Assembly (NCBI RefSeq): GCF_029227915.1
Contig: NC_079879.1
Location: forward strand, 31,254,501-31,318,500
Reading direction: 5' to 3'
Source: Hydractinia symbiolongicarpus
Taxonomy: Eukaryota; Cnidaria; Hydrozoa; Anthoathecata; Hydractiniidae
DNA: 64,000 nucleotides
The notes below the pieces were generated by a model that did no database searches, was not told where the DNA came from, and saw nothing but the letters and a program-made list of their open reading frames with translations. Position 1 is the stretch's first letter; each line of letters starts with the position of its first letter. A program made the translations under genes and the position numbers. Below, piece by piece: positions 12,090 to 24,730 of the stretch.

Positions 12090-13916
12090 GTGAAAAAATA
12101 ATATAAAAAATCGTTCGGGAAATGAGTTTACTCCCTGGGTACTTTCTTTGTATACTTTTGACTATACGGGCCAAGCCCGGGATTTACGGGAAATGGCGGG
12201 TTTTCGTTTGCCGGCGATTAAACTTCTCTTATTCAGCGTCTCATTAAAAATGAAAACATTTTTGAAAACTACAAGTCTCATGCGTTTTAGTGGTGAAAAA
12301 ATAATTTAAAAAATCGTTCGGGAAATGAGTTTACTCCCTGGGTACTTTCTTTGTATACTTTTGATTATACGGGCCAAGTCCGGGGTTTACGGGAAATGGC
12401 GGGTTTTCGTTTGCCGGCGACTAAACTTCTTTTATTCAGCGTCTCATCAAAAATGAAAACATTTTTAAAAACTACAAGTCTCATGGGCTTTAGTGGTGAA
12501 ATAATAATTTAAAAAATCGTTCTGGAAATGAGTTTACACCCTGGGTACTTTCTTTGTATACTTTTGACTATACGGGCCGAGTCCGGGATTTACAGGAAAT
12601 CGCAGGTTTTCGTTTGCCGGCGATTAAACTTCTTTTATTCAGCGTCTCATCAAAAATGAAAACATTTTTGAAAACTACAAGTCTCATGCGTTTTAGTAGC
12701 GAAAAAATAATTTAAAAAATCGTTCGGGAAATGAGTTTACTCCCTGGGTACTTTCTTTGTATACTTTTGATTATACGGGCCGAGTCCGGGGTTTACGGGA
12801 AATGGCGGGTTTTCGTTTGCCGGCGATTAAACTTCTTTTATTCAGCGTCTCATCAAAAATAAAAACATTTTTGAAAACTACAAGTCTCATGCGTTTTAGT
12901 GGTGAAAATCTAATAAAAAAAATCGTTCGGGAAATGAGTTTACACCCTGGGTACTTTCTTTGTATACTTTTGACTATACGGGCCGAGTCCGGGATTTACG
13001 GGAAATCGCAGGTTTTCGTTTGCCGGCGATTAAACTTCTTTCATTCAGCGTCTCATTAAAAATGAAAACATTTTTGAAAACTACAAGTCTCATGCGTTTT
13101 AGTGGTAAAAAAGTAATTTAAAAAATCGTTCGGGAAATGAGTTTACTCCCTGGGTACTTTCTTTGTATACTTTTGATTATACGGGCCAAGTCCGGGGTTT
13201 ACGGGAAATGGCGGGTTTTCGTTTGCCGGCGACTAAACTTCTTTTATTCAGCGTCTCATCAAAAATGAAAACATTTTTAAAAACTACAAGTCTCATGGGC
13301 TTTAGTGGTGAAATAATAATTTAAAAAATCGTTCTGGAAATGAGTTTACACCCTGGGTACTTTCTTTGTATACTTTTGACTATACGGGCCGAGTCCGGGA
13401 TTTACAGGAAATCGCAGGTTTTCGTTTGCCGGCGATTAAACTTCTTTTATTCAGCGTCTCATCAAAAATGAAAACATTTTTGAAAACTACAAGTCTCGTG
13501 CGTTTTAGTGGTGAAAAAATAATTTAAAAAATTGTTCGGGAAATGAGTTTACTCCCTGGGTACTTTCTTTGTATACTTTTGATTATACGGGCCGAGTCCG
13601 GGGTTTACGGGAAATGGCGGGTTTTCGTTTGCCGGCGTTTAAACTTCTTTTATTCAGCGTCTCATCAAAAATAAAAACATTTTTGAAAACTACAAGTCTC
13701 ATGCGTTTTAGTGGTGAAATAATAATTTAAAAAATCGTTCTGGAAATGAGTTAACACCCTGGGTACTTTCTTTGTATACTTTTGGTTATACGGGCCAAGT
13801 CCGGGGTTTACGGGAAATGGCGGGTTTTCGTTTGCCTGCGATTAAACTTCTTTTGTTCAGCGTCTCATCAAAAATAAAAACTTTTTTGAAAACTACATGT
13901 CTCATGCGTTTTAGTT
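12090..13916 (-). repeat. Nine-monomer HOR unit, mirror of 25855-27681
   Basis: This unit of about 1827 bp (nine monomers) begins and ends in the same marker monomer, which has CTTTTTTGAAAACTACATG and TTTTAGTTGTG in place of the common CATTTTTG and AGTGGTG. The preceding eight-monomer units share most of its content and look like derivatives with one monomer fewer. Its mirror copy in the right arm is 25855-27681. Edges were placed on the TTAGTTGTG marker. Confidence 0.72.
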
Positions 13917-15040
13917 GTGAAAAAATATCATAAAAAATCGTTCGGGAAATGAGTTTACTCCCTGGGTACTTTCTTTATATACTTTTGACTATACGGGCCA
14001 AGCCCGGGATTTACGGGAAATGGCGGGTTTTCGTTTGCCGGCGATTAAACTTCTCTTATTCAGCGTCTCATTAAAAATGAAAACATTTTTGAAAACTACA
14101 AGTCTCATGCGTTTTAGTGGTGAAAAAATAATTTAAAAAATCGTTCGGGAAATGAGTTTACTCCCTGGGTACTTTCTTTGTATACTTTTGATTATACGGG
14201 CCAAGTCCGGGGTTTACGGGAAATTGCGGGTTTTCGTTTGCCGGCGACTAAACTTCTTTTATTCAGCGTCTCATCAAAAATGAAAACTTTTTTAAAAACT
14301 ACAAGTCTCATGGGCTTTAGTGGTGAAATAATAATTTAAAAAATCGTTCTGGAAATGAGTTTACACCCTGAGTACTTTCTTTGTATACTTTTGACTATAC
14401 GGGCCGAGTCAGGGATTTACGGGAAATCGCAGGTTTTCGTTTGCCGGCGATTAAACTTCTTTTATTCAGCGTTTCATCAAAAATGAAAACATTTTTGAAA
14501 ACTACAAGTCTCATGCGTTTTAGTGGTGAAAATCTAATAAAAAAAATCGTTCGGGAAATGAGTTTACACCCTGGGTACTTTCTTTGTATACTTTTGAATA
14601 TACGGGCCGAGTCCGGGATTTACGGGAAATCGCAGGTTTTCGTTTGCCGGCGATTGAACTTCTTTCATTCAGCGTCTCATCAAAAATAAAAATATTTTTG
14701 AAAACTACAAGTCTCATGCGTTTTAGTGGTGAAAAAATAATTTAAAAAATCGTTCGGGAAATGAGTTTACTCCCTGGGTACTTTCTTTTTATACTTTTGA
14801 GTATACGGGCCGAGTCCGGGATTTACGGGAAATCGCAGGTTTTCGTTTGCCGGCGATTAAACTTCTTTCATTCAGCGTCTCATCAAAAATAAAAACTTTT
14901 TTGAAAACTACAAGTCTCATGCGTTTTAGTGGTGAAAAAATAATTTAAAAAATCGTTCGGGAAATGAGTTTACTCTCTGGGTACTTTCTTTGTATACTTT
15001 TGAGTATACGGGCCGAGTCCGGGATTTACGGGAAATCGCA

Positions 15041-16262
15041 GGTTTTCGTTTGCCGGCGATTAAACTTCTTTCATTCAGCGTCTCATCAAAAATAAAAACA
15101 TTTTTGAAAACTACAAGTCTCATGCGTTTTAGTGGTGAAAAAATAATTTAAAAAATCGTTCGGGAAATGAGTTTACCCCCTGGGTACTTTCTTTGTATAC
15201 TTTTGAGTATACGGGCCGAGTCCGGGGTTTACGGGAAATGGCGGGTTTTCGTTTGCCGGCGATTAAACTTCTTTTATTCATCGTCTCATCAAAAATGAAA
15301 ACATTTTTAAAAACTACAAGTCTCATGGGCTTTAGTGGTGAAATAATAATTTAAAAAATCGTTCTGGAAATGAGTTAACACCCTGGGTACTTTCTTTGTA
15401 TACTTTTGATTATACGGGCCAAGTCCGGGGTTTACGGGAAATGGCGGGTTTTCGTTTGCCGGCGATTAAACTTCTTTTGTTCAGCGTCTCATCAAAAATA
15501 AAAACATTTTTGAAAACTACATGTCTCATGCGTTTTAGTGGTGAAAAAATAATATAAAAAATCGTTCGGGAAATGAGTTTACTCCCTGGGTACTTTCTTT
15601 GTATACTTTTGACTATACGGGCCAAGCCCGGGATTTACGGAAAATGGCGGGTTTTCGTTTGCCGGCGATTAAACTTCTTTCATTCAGCGTCTCATCAAAA
15701 ATAAAAACATTTTTGAAAACTACAAGTCTCATGCGTTTTAGTGGTGAAAAAATAATTTAAAAAATCGTTCGGGAAATGAGTTTACCCCCTGGGTACTTTC
15801 TTTGTATACTTTTGAGTATACGGGCCGAGTCCGGGGTTTACGGGAAATGGCGGGTTTTCGTTTGCCGGCGATTAAACTTCTTTTATTCATCGTCTCATCA
15901 AAAATGAAAACATTTTTAAAAACTACAAGTCTCATGGGCTTTAGTGGTGAAATAATAATTTAAAAAATCGTTCTGGAAATGAGTTAACACCCTGGGTACT
16001 TTCTTTGTATACTTTTGATTATACGGGCCAAGTCCGGGGTTTACGGGAAATGGCGGGTTTTCGTTTGCCGGCGATTAAACTTCTTTTGTTCAGCGTCTCA
16101 TCAAAAATAAAAACATTTTTGAAAACTACATGTCTCATGCGTTTTAGTGGTGAAAAAATAATATAAAAAATCGTTCGGGAAATGAGTTTACTCCCTGGGT
16201 ACTTTCTTTGTATACTTTTGACTATACGGGCCAAGCCCGGGATTTACGGAAAATGGCGGGTT
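15041..16262 (-). repeat. 609-bp (three-monomer) tandem duplication, left arm
   Basis: Two copies of three monomers with a spacing of 609. Each contains the TTTACCCCCTGGG variant (15173-15185 and 15782-15794), a TTCATCGTCTC monomer and a CTACATGTCTC monomer. The end is marked by AACTTCGCTTATTC near 16281 replacing AACTTCTTTCATTC. The same duplication occurs in mirror image in the right arm, so it predates the inverted duplication. Confidence 0.82.
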
Positions 16263-17567
16263 TTCGTTTGCCGGCGATTAAACTTCGCTTATTCAGCGTC
16301 TCATTAAAAATGAAAACATTTTTGAAAACTACAAGTCTCATGCGTTTTAGTGGTGAAAAAATAATTTAAAAAATCGTTCGGGAAATGAGTTTACTCCCTG
16401 GGTACTTTCTTTGTATACTTTTGATTATACGGGCCAAGTCCGGGGTTTACGGGAAATGGCGGGTTTTCGTTTGCCGGCGACTAAACTTCTTTTATTCAGT
16501 GTCTCATCAAAATTGAAAACATTTTTAAAAACTACAAGTCTCATGGGCTTTAGTGGTGAAATAATAATTTAAAAAATCGTTCTGGAAATGAGTTTACACC
16601 CTGGGTACTTTCTTTGTATACTTTTGACTATACGGGCCGAGTCCGGGATTTACGGGAAATCGCAGGTTTTCGTTTGCCGGCGATTAAACTTCTTTTATTC
16701 AGCGTCTCATCAAAAATGAAAACATTTTTGAAAACTACAAGTCTTATGCGTTTTAGTGGGGAAAAAATAATTTAAAAAATCGGTCGGGAAATGAGTTTAC
16801 TCCGTGGGTACTTTCTTTGTATACTTTTGATTATACGGGCCGAGTCCGGGGTTTACGGGAAATGGCGGGTTTTCGTTTGCCGGCGATTAAACTTCTTTTA
16901 TTCAGCGTCTCATCAAAAATGAAAACATTTTTGAAAACTACAAGTCTCATGCGTTTTAGTGGTGAAAATCTAATAAAAAAAATCGTTCGGGAAATGAGTT
17001 TACACCCTGGGTACTTTCTTTGTATACTTTTGACTATACGGGCCGAGTCCGGGATTTACGGGAAATCGCAGGTTTTCGTTTGCCGGCGATTAAACTTCTT
17101 TCATTCAGCGTCTCATCAAAAATAAAAACATTTTTGAAAACTACAAGTCTCATGCGTTTTAGTGGTGAAAAAATAATTTAAAAAATCGTTTGGGAAATGA
17201 GTTTACTCCCTGGGTACTTTCTTTGTATACTTTTGAGTATACGGACCGAGTCCGGGGTTTACGGGAAATGGCGGGTTTTCGTTTGACGGCGATTAAACTT
17301 CTTTTATTCATCGTCTCATCAAAAATGAAAACATTTTTAAAAACTACATATCTCATGGGTTTTAGTGGTGAAAAAATAATTTAAAAAATCGTTCGGGAAA
17401 TGAGTTTACTTCCTGGGTACTTTCTTTGTATACTTTTGAGTATACGGACCGAGTCCGGGGTTTACGGGAAATGGCGGGTTTTCGTTTGCCGGCGATTAAA
17501 CTTCTTATATTCAGTGTCTCATCAAAAATGAAAACATTTTTGAAAACTACAAGTCTTATGCGTTTTA

Positions 17568-18400
17568 GTGGTGAAAAAAAAATTAAAAAATCGTTTTGGA
17601 AATGAATTTAGTCACAGGGTACTTTCTTTGTATACATTCGACTATACGGGCCAAGCCCGGGATTTACGGGAAATCGCGGGTTTTTGTTTGCCGGCGATTA
17701 AACCTCTTTCATTAAGCGTCTCATCAAAAATGAAAACATTTTTGAAAATTACAAGTCTCATGCGTTTTAGTGGTGAAAAAAAAATTTAAAAAATCCTTCG
17801 GGAAATGAGTTTACTCACTGGGTACTTTCTTGGTATACATTCGACTATACGGGCCAAGCCCGGGATTTACGGGAAATCGCGGGATTTCGTTTGCCGGCGA
17901 CTAAACCACTTTCATTAAGCGTATCATCAAAAATGAAAACATTTCTGAAAACTACAAGTCTCATGCGTTTCAGTGGTGAAAATTAATTTAAAAAATCGTT
18001 CGGGAAATAAGTTTACTCCCTGGGTACTTTCTTTGTATACTTTTGACTATACGGGCCAAGCCCGGGATTTACGGGAAATGGCGGGTTTTCGTTTGCCGGC
18101 GATTAAACTTCTTTTATTCAGTGTCTCATCAAAAATGAAAACATTTTTGAAAACTACAAGTCTTATGCGTTTTAGTGGTGAAAAAGAAAATTAAAAAATC
18201 GTTCTGGAAATGAGTTTAGTCACAGGGTACTTTCTTTGTATACATTCGACTATACGGGCCAAGCCCGGGATTTACGGGAAATCGCGGGTGTTCGTTTGCC
18301 GGCGATTAAACCTCTTTCATTAAGCGTCTCATCAAAAATGAAAACATTTTTGAAAACTACAAGTCTCATGCGTTTTAGTGGTGAAAATTAATTTAAAAAA
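17568..18400 (-). repeat. Divergent monomer subtype near the inversion centre
   Basis: These four or so monomers differ from the bulk at linked positions. Two carry TTTAGTCACAGGGTAC for the usual TTTACTCCCTGGGTAC, three carry TACATTCGACTATAC for TACTTTTGACTATAC, and several have CATTAAGCG instead of TATTCAGCG. The T-rich stretch is shortened and often replaced by AAAAAAAATT or GAAAATTA. The same class recurs in mirror image at about 21370-22203 and in weaker form near 55140-55370 and 59590-59820. The linkage of several changes suggests an older subfamily rather than random errors. Confidence 0.78.
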
Positions 18401-18976
18401 TCGTTCGGGAAATGAGTTTACTCCCTGGGTACTTTCTTTGTATACTTTTGACTATACGGGCCGAGTCCAGGATTTACGGGAAGTCGCGGGTTTTCGTTTG
18501 CCGGCGATTAAACTTCTTTTATTCAGCGTCTCATCAAAAATGAAAACATTTTTAAAAACTACAAGTCTCATGGGCTTCAGTGGTGAAATAATAATTTAAA
18601 AAATCGTTTGGGAAATGAGTTTACACCCTGGGTACTTTCTTTGTATACTTTTGACTATACGGGCCGAGTCCGGGATTTACGGGAAATCGCAGGTTTTCGT
18701 TTGCCGGCGATTAAACTTCTTTTATTCAGCGTCTCATCAAAAAGGAAAACATTTTTGAAAACTACAAGTCTCATGTGTTTTAGTGGTGAAAAAATAATTT
18801 AAAAAATCGTTCGGGAAATGAGTTTACTCACTGGGTACTTTCTTTGTATACTTTTGATTATACGGGCCGAGTCCGGGGTTTACGGAAAGTGGCGGGTTTT
18901 CGTTTGCCGGCGATTAAACTTCTTTTATTCAGTGTCTCATCAAAAATGAAAACATTTTTAAAAACTACAAGTCTCA

Positions 18977-19004
18977 TGGGTTTATGAATTATAAATGGGT
19001 TTAC
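18977..19004 (-). repeat. Truncated monomer with internal deletion (left arm copy)
   Basis: Between CTCATGGG and GGTTTACTCCC the usual stretch of about 47 bases is replaced by about 22 bases reading TTTATGAATTATAAAT, a net loss of about 25. It removes the AGTGGTGAAA and TCGTTCGGGAAA segments. The mirror copy is at 20771-20794 with the same sequence. It is a useful private marker for the central part of the inverted duplication. Confidence 0.82.
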
Positions 19005-19321
19005 TCCCTGGGTACTTTCTTTGTATACTTTTGACTATACGGGCCGAGTCCGGGATTTACGGGAAATCGCAGGTTTTCGTTTGCCGGCGATTAAACTTCT
19101 TTTATTCAGCGTCTCATCAAAAAGGAAAACATTTTTGAAAACTACAAGTCTCATGCGTTTTAGTGGTGAAAAAATAATTTAAAAAATCGTTAGGGAAATG
19201 AGTTTACTCACTGGGTACTTTCTCTGTACACTTTTGATTATACGGGCCGAGTCCGGGGTTTACGGGAAGTGGCGGGTTTTCGTTTGCCGGCGATTAAACT
19301 TCTTTTATTCAGCGTCTCATC

Positions 19322-19345
19322 AAAAAGGAAAACAAGTACCCAGGG
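19322..19345. other. Orientation switch 2 (B to A), junction near the inversion centre
   Basis: B-orientation sequence reads TCATCAAAAAGGAAAACA to 19334 and then continues in A orientation as AAGTACCCAGGGTGTAAAC. The B parent would continue TTTTTGAAAAC; the A parent would have ACAAAG before AAGTACCC. Only one A is shared, so microhomology is 1 bp at most. The break falls two bases past the AAAA loop of the monomer hairpin (read on this strand), almost the same place as in switch 1. Confidence 0.92.
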
Positions 19346-20444
19346 TGTAAACTCATTTCCCGAACGATTTTTTTTATTAGATTTTCACCACTAAAACGCA
19401 TGAGACTTGTAGTTTTTAAAAATGTTTTCATTTTTGATGAGACGCTGAACAAAAGAAGTTTAATCGCCGGCAAACGAAAACCCGCCATTTCCCGTAAACC
19501 CCGGACTTGGCCCGTGTAATCAAAAGTATACAAAGAAAGTACCCAGGGTGTTAACTCATTTCCAGAACGATTTTTTAAATTATTATTTCACCACTAAAGC
19601 CCATGAGACTTGTATTTTTAAAAATGTTTTCATTTTTGATGAGACGATGAATAAAAGAAGTTTAATCGCCGGCAAACGAAAACCCGCCATTTCCCGTAAA
19701 CCCCGGACTCGGCCCGTATACTCAAAAGTATACAAAGAAAGTACCCAGGGAGTAAACTCATTTCCCGAAAGATTTTTTAAATAATTTTTTCACCACTAAA
19801 ACGCATGAGACTTGTAGTTTTCAAAAATGTTTTTATTTTTGATGAGACGCTGAATGAAAGAAGTTTAATCGCCGACAAACGAAAACCTGCGATTTCCCGT
19901 AAATCCCGGACTCGGCCCGTATATTCAAAAGTATACAAAGAAAGTACCCAGGGTGTAAACTCATTTCCCAAACGATTTATTTTATTAGATTTTCACCACT
20001 AAAACGCATGAGACTTGTAGTTTTCAAAAATGTTTTCATTTTTGATGAGACGCTGAATAAAAGAAGTTTAATCGCCGGCAAACGAAAACCCGCCATTTCC
20101 CGTAAACTCCGGACTCGGCCCGTATAATCAAAAGTATACAAAGAAAGTACCCAGGGAGTAAACTCATTTCCCGAACGATTTTTTAAATTATTTTTTCACC
20201 ACTAAAACGCATAAGACTTGTAGTTTTCAAAAATGTTTTCATTTTTGATGAGACACTGAATAAAAAAAGTTTAATCGCCGGCAAACGAAAACCCGCCATT
20301 TCCCGTAAATGCCGGGCTTGGCCCGTATAGTCAAACGTATACAAAGAAAGTACCCAGGGAGTAAACTCATTTCCCGAACGATTTTTTATATTATTTTTTC
20401 ACCACTAAAACGCATGAGACATGTAGTTTTCAAAAATGTTTTTA
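19327..20444 (+). repeat. Spacer between the two inverted arms
   Basis: About 1.1 kb (five to six monomers), nearly all in A orientation, lying between the last mirrored base of the left arm (19326) and the first of the right arm (20445). Beyond these points the mirror breaks: the left arm has GTTTTCCTTTTTG (complement) where the right has GTTTTTATTTTTG. The spacer contains ordinary monomers of several classes, including TTTTTTTTATTAGATTTTC and GTGTTAACTC variants, and is not itself a mirror image of anything adjacent. Confidence 0.82.
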
Positions 20445-20770
20445 TTTTTGATGAGACGCTGAATAAAAGAAGTTTAATCGCCGGCAAACGAAAACCCGCC
20501 ACTTCCCGTAAACCCCGGACTCGGCCCGTATAATCAAAAGTGTACAGAGAAAGTACCCAGTGAGTAAACTCATTTCCCTAACGATTTTTTAAATTATTTT
20601 TTCACCACTAAAACGCATGAGACTTGTAGTTTTCAAAAATGTTTTCCTTTTTGATGAGACGCTGAATAAAAGAAGTTTAATCGCCGGCAAACGAAAACCT
20701 GCGATTTCCCGTAAATCCCGGACTCGGCCCGTATAGTCAAAAGTATACAAAGAAAGTACCCAGGGAGTAA

Positions 20771-20794
20771 ACCCATTTATAATTCATAAACCCA
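20771..20794 (+). repeat. Truncated monomer with internal deletion (right arm copy)
   Basis: Reads ACCCATTTATAATTCATAAA before CCCATGAG and is the exact reverse complement of the truncated monomer near 18985. The paired positions sum to 39771. Presence in both arms shows that the deletion preceded the inverted duplication. Confidence 0.82.
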
Positions 20795-21369
20795 TGAGAC
20801 TTGTAGTTTTTAAAAATGTTTTCATTTTTGATGAGACACTGAATAAAAGAAGTTTAATCGCCGGCAAACGAAAACCCGCCACTTTCCGTAAACCCCGGAC
20901 TCGGCCCGTATAATCAAAAGTATACAAAGAAAGTACCCAGTGAGTAAACTCATTTCCCGAACGATTTTTTAAATTATTTTTTCACCACTAAAACGCATGA
21001 GACTTGTAGTTTTCAAAAATGTTTTCCTTTTTGATGAGACGCTGAATAAAAGAAGTTTAATCGCCGGCAAACGAAAACCTGCGATTTCCCGTAAATCCCG
21101 GACTCGGCCCGTATAGTCAAAAGTATACAAAGAAAGTACCCAGGGTGTAAACTCATTTCCCAAACGATTTTTTAAATTATTATTTCACCACTGAAGCCCA
21201 TGAGACTTGTAGTTTTTAAAAATGTTTTCATTTTTGATGAGACGCTGAATAAAAGAAGTTTAATCGCCGGCAAACGAAAACCCGCGACTTCCCGTAAATC
21301 CTGGACTCGGCCCGTATAGTCAAAAGTATACAAAGAAAGTACCCAGGGAGTAAACTCATTTCCCGAACG

Positions 21370-22203
21370 ATTTTTTAAATTAATTTTCACCACTAAAACG
21401 CATGAGACTTGTAGTTTTCAAAAATGTTTTCATTTTTGATGAGACGCTTAATGAAAGAGGTTTAATCGCCGGCAAACGAACACCCGCGATTTCCCGTAAA
21501 TCCCGGGCTTGGCCCGTATAGTCGAATGTATACAAAGAAAGTACCCTGTGACTAAACTCATTTCCAGAACGATTTTTTAATTTTCTTTTTCACCACTAAA
21601 ACGCATAAGACTTGTAGTTTTCAAAAATGTTTTCATTTTTGATGAGACACTGAATAAAAGAAGTTTAATCGCCGGCAAACGAAAACCCGCCATTTCCCGT
21701 AAATCCCGGGCTTGGCCCGTATAGTCAAAAGTATACAAAGAAAGTACCCAGGGAGTAAACTTATTTCCCGAACGATTTTTTAAATTAATTTTCACCACTG
21801 AAACGCATGAGACTTGTAGTTTTCAGAAATGTTTTCATTTTTGATGATACGCTTAATGAAAGTGGTTTAGTCGCCGGCAAACGAAATCCCGCGATTTCCC
21901 GTAAATCCCGGGCTTGGCCCGTATAGTCGAATGTATACCAAGAAAGTACCCAGTGAGTAAACTCATTTCCCGAAGGATTTTTTAAATTTTTTTTTCACCA
22001 CTAAAACGCATGAGACTTGTAATTTTCAAAAATGTTTTCATTTTTGATGAGACGCTTAATGAAAGAGGTTTAATCGCCGGCAAACAAAAACCCGCGATTT
22101 CCCGTAAATCCCGGGCTTGGCCCGTATAGTCGAATGTATACAAAGAAAGTACCCTGTGACTAAATTCATTTCCAAAACGATTTTTTAATTTTTTTTTCAC
22201 CAC
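21370..22203 (+). repeat. Divergent monomer subtype, mirror of 17568-18400
   Basis: Monomers here carry GTACCCTGTGACTAAAC, GTCGAATGTATAC, CGCTTAATGAAAGAGG and AATTTTTTTTTCACC in linkage. They mirror the left-arm cluster with sums of 39771. One member reads TGATACGCTTAATG with AAAGTGGTTTAGTCG near 21845. Confidence 0.78.
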
Positions 22204-23508
22204 TAAAACGCATAAGACTTGTAGTTTTCAAAAATGTTTTCATTTTTGATGAGACACTGAATATAAGAAGTTTAATCGCCGGCAAACGAAAACCCGCCAT
22301 TTCCCGTAAACCCCGGACTCGGTCCGTATACTCAAAAGTATACAAAGAAAGTACCCAGGAAGTAAACTCATTTCCCGAACGATTTTTTAAATTATTTTTT
22401 CACCACTAAAACCCATGAGATATGTAGTTTTTAAAAATGTTTTCATTTTTGATGAGACGATGAATAAAAGAAGTTTAATCGCCGTCAAACGAAAACCCGC
22501 CATTTCCCGTAAACCCCGGACTCGGTCCGTATACTCAAAAGTATACAAAGAAAGTACCCAGGGAGTAAACTCATTTCCCAAACGATTTTTTAAATTATTT
22601 TTTCACCACTAAAACGCATGAGACTTGTAGTTTTCAAAAATGTTTTTATTTTTGATGAGACGCTGAATGAAAGAAGTTTAATCGCCGGCAAACGAAAACC
22701 TGCGATTTCCCGTAAATCCCGGACTCGGCCCGTATAGTCAAAAGTATACAAAGAAAGTACCCAGGGTGTAAACTCATTTCCCGAACGATTTTTTTTATTA
22801 GATTTTCACCACTAAAACGCATGAGACTTGTAGTTTTCAAAAATGTTTTCATTTTTGATGAGACGCTGAATAAAAGAAGTTTAATCGCCGGCAAACGAAA
22901 ACCCGCCATTTCCCGTAAACCCCGGACTCGGCCCGTATAATCAAAAGTATACAAAGAAAGTACCCACGGAGTAAACTCATTTCCCGACCGATTTTTTAAA
23001 TTATTTTTTCCCCACTAAAACGCATAAGACTTGTAGTTTTCAAAAATGTTTTCATTTTTGATGAGACGCTGAATAAAAGAAGTTTAATCGCCGGCAAACG
23101 AAAACCTGCGATTTCCCGTAAATCCCGGACTCGGCCCGTATAGTCAAAAGTATACAAAGAAAGTACCCAGGGTGTAAACTCATTTCCAGAACGATTTTTT
23201 AAATTATTATTTCACCACTAAAGCCCATGAGACTTGTAGTTTTTAAAAATGTTTTCAATTTTGATGAGACACTGAATAAAAGAAGTTTAGTCGCCGGCAA
23301 ACGAAAACCCGCCATTTCCCGTAAACCCCGGACTTGGCCCGTATAATCAAAAGTATACAAAGAAAGTACCCAGGGAGTAAACTCATTTCCCGAACGATTT
23401 TTTAAATTATTTTTTCACCACTAAAACGCATGAGACTTGTAGTTTTCAAAAATGTTTTCATTTTTAATGAGACGCTGAATAAGCGAAGTTTAATCGCCGG
23501 CAAACGAA

Positions 23509-24730
23509 AACCCGCCATTTTCCGTAAATCCCGGGCTTGGCCCGTATAGTCAAAAGTATACAAAGAAAGTACCCAGGGAGTAAACTCATTTCCCGAACGA
23601 TTTTTTATATTATTTTTTCACCACTAAAACGCATGAGACATGTAGTTTTCAAAAATGTTTTTATTTTTGATGAGACGCTGAACAAAAGAAGTTTAATCGC
23701 CGGCAAACGAAAACCCGCCATTTCCCGTAAACCCCGGACTTGGCCCGTATAATCAAAAGTATACAAAGAAAGTACCCAGGGTGTTAACTCATTTCCAGAA
23801 CGATTTTTTAAATTATTATTTCACCACTAAAGCCCATGACTCTTGTAGTTTTTAAAAATGTTTTCATTTTTGATGAGACGATGAATAAAAGAAGTTTAAT
23901 CGCCGGCAAACGAAAACCCGCCATTTCCCGTAAACCCCGGACTCGGCCCGTATACTCAAAAGTATACAAAGAAAGTACCCAGGGGGTAAACTCATTTCCC
24001 GAACGATTTTTTAAATTATTTTTTCACCACTAAAACGCATGAGACTTGTAGTTTTCAAAAATGTTTTTATTTTTGATGAGACGCTGAATGAAAGAAGTTT
24101 AATCGCCGGCAAACGAAAACCCGCCATTTTCCGTAAATCCCGGGCTTGGCCCGTATAGTCAAAAGTATACAAAGAAAGTACCCAGGGAGTAAACTCATTT
24201 TCCGAACGATTTTTTATATTATTTTTTCACCACTAAAACGCATGAGACATGTAGTTTTCAAAAATGTTTTTATTTTTGATGAGACGCTGAACAAAAGAAG
24301 TTTAATCGCCGGCAAACGAAAACCCGCCATTTCCCGTAAACCCCGGACTTGGCCCGTATAATCAAAAGTATACAAAGAAAGTACCCAGGGTGTTAACTCA
24401 TTTCCAGAACGATTTTTTAAATTATTATTTCACCACTAAAGCCCATGAGACTTGTAGTTTTTAAAAATGTTTTCATTTTTGATGAGACGATGAATAAAAG
24501 AAGTTTAATCGCCGGCAAACGAAAACCCGCCATTTCCCGTAAACCCCGGACTCGGCCCGTATACTCAAAAGTATACAAAGAAAGTACCCAGGGGGTAAAC
24601 TCATTTCCCGAACGATTTTTTAAATTATTTTTTCACCACTAAAACGCATGAGACTTGTAGTTTTCAAAAATGTTTTTATTTTTGATGAGACGCTGAATGA
24701 AAGAAGTTTAATCGCCGGCAAACGAAAACC
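23509..24730 (+). repeat. 609-bp (three-monomer) tandem duplication, right arm
   Basis: Mirror of the duplication at 15041-16262. The two copies sit 609 apart and share CCAGGGGGTAAAC (23979 and 24588) and the GAGACATGTAG monomer. Small differences from the left arm were seen: CATGACTCTTG near 23836 for CATGAGACTTG, and CATTTTCCG near 24195 for CATTTCCCG. Confidence 0.8.

Larger units (their letters stand above)
3681..19326 (-). repeat. Left arm of giant inverted duplication
   Basis: Rare variants appear in mirror order in 20445-34467. For 12090-19326, paired positions sum to 39771 (pairs with 20445-27681). For 3681-10466 they sum to 38148 (pairs with 27682-34467). The 1623 bases at 10467-12089 have no partner. 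Mirrored markers include the GAATTC variant (near 3829 and 34315), the double-variant GTGTACAGAG (near 19230 and 20540), the truncated monomer (near 18985 and 20785) and the 609-bp duplication. The arms are not bit-identical: I saw differences near 6898/31250, 8390/29747, 15570/24201, 15930/23840 and 18776/20995. Confidence 0.92.
3681..19334 (-). repeat. Inverted satellite block (B orientation)
   Basis: About 77 monomers read in reverse complement relative to the rest of the window: GTATACTTTT, TACGGGCC, GGCGGGTTTTCG and GCCGGCGATTAAAC follow one another on the plus strand. Both edges are abrupt single-junction switches, at 3680/3681 and at 19334. No further orientation change was seen between 19335 and 64000. 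Nearly the whole block (3681-19326) is the left arm of the large inverted duplication. Confidence 0.95.
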
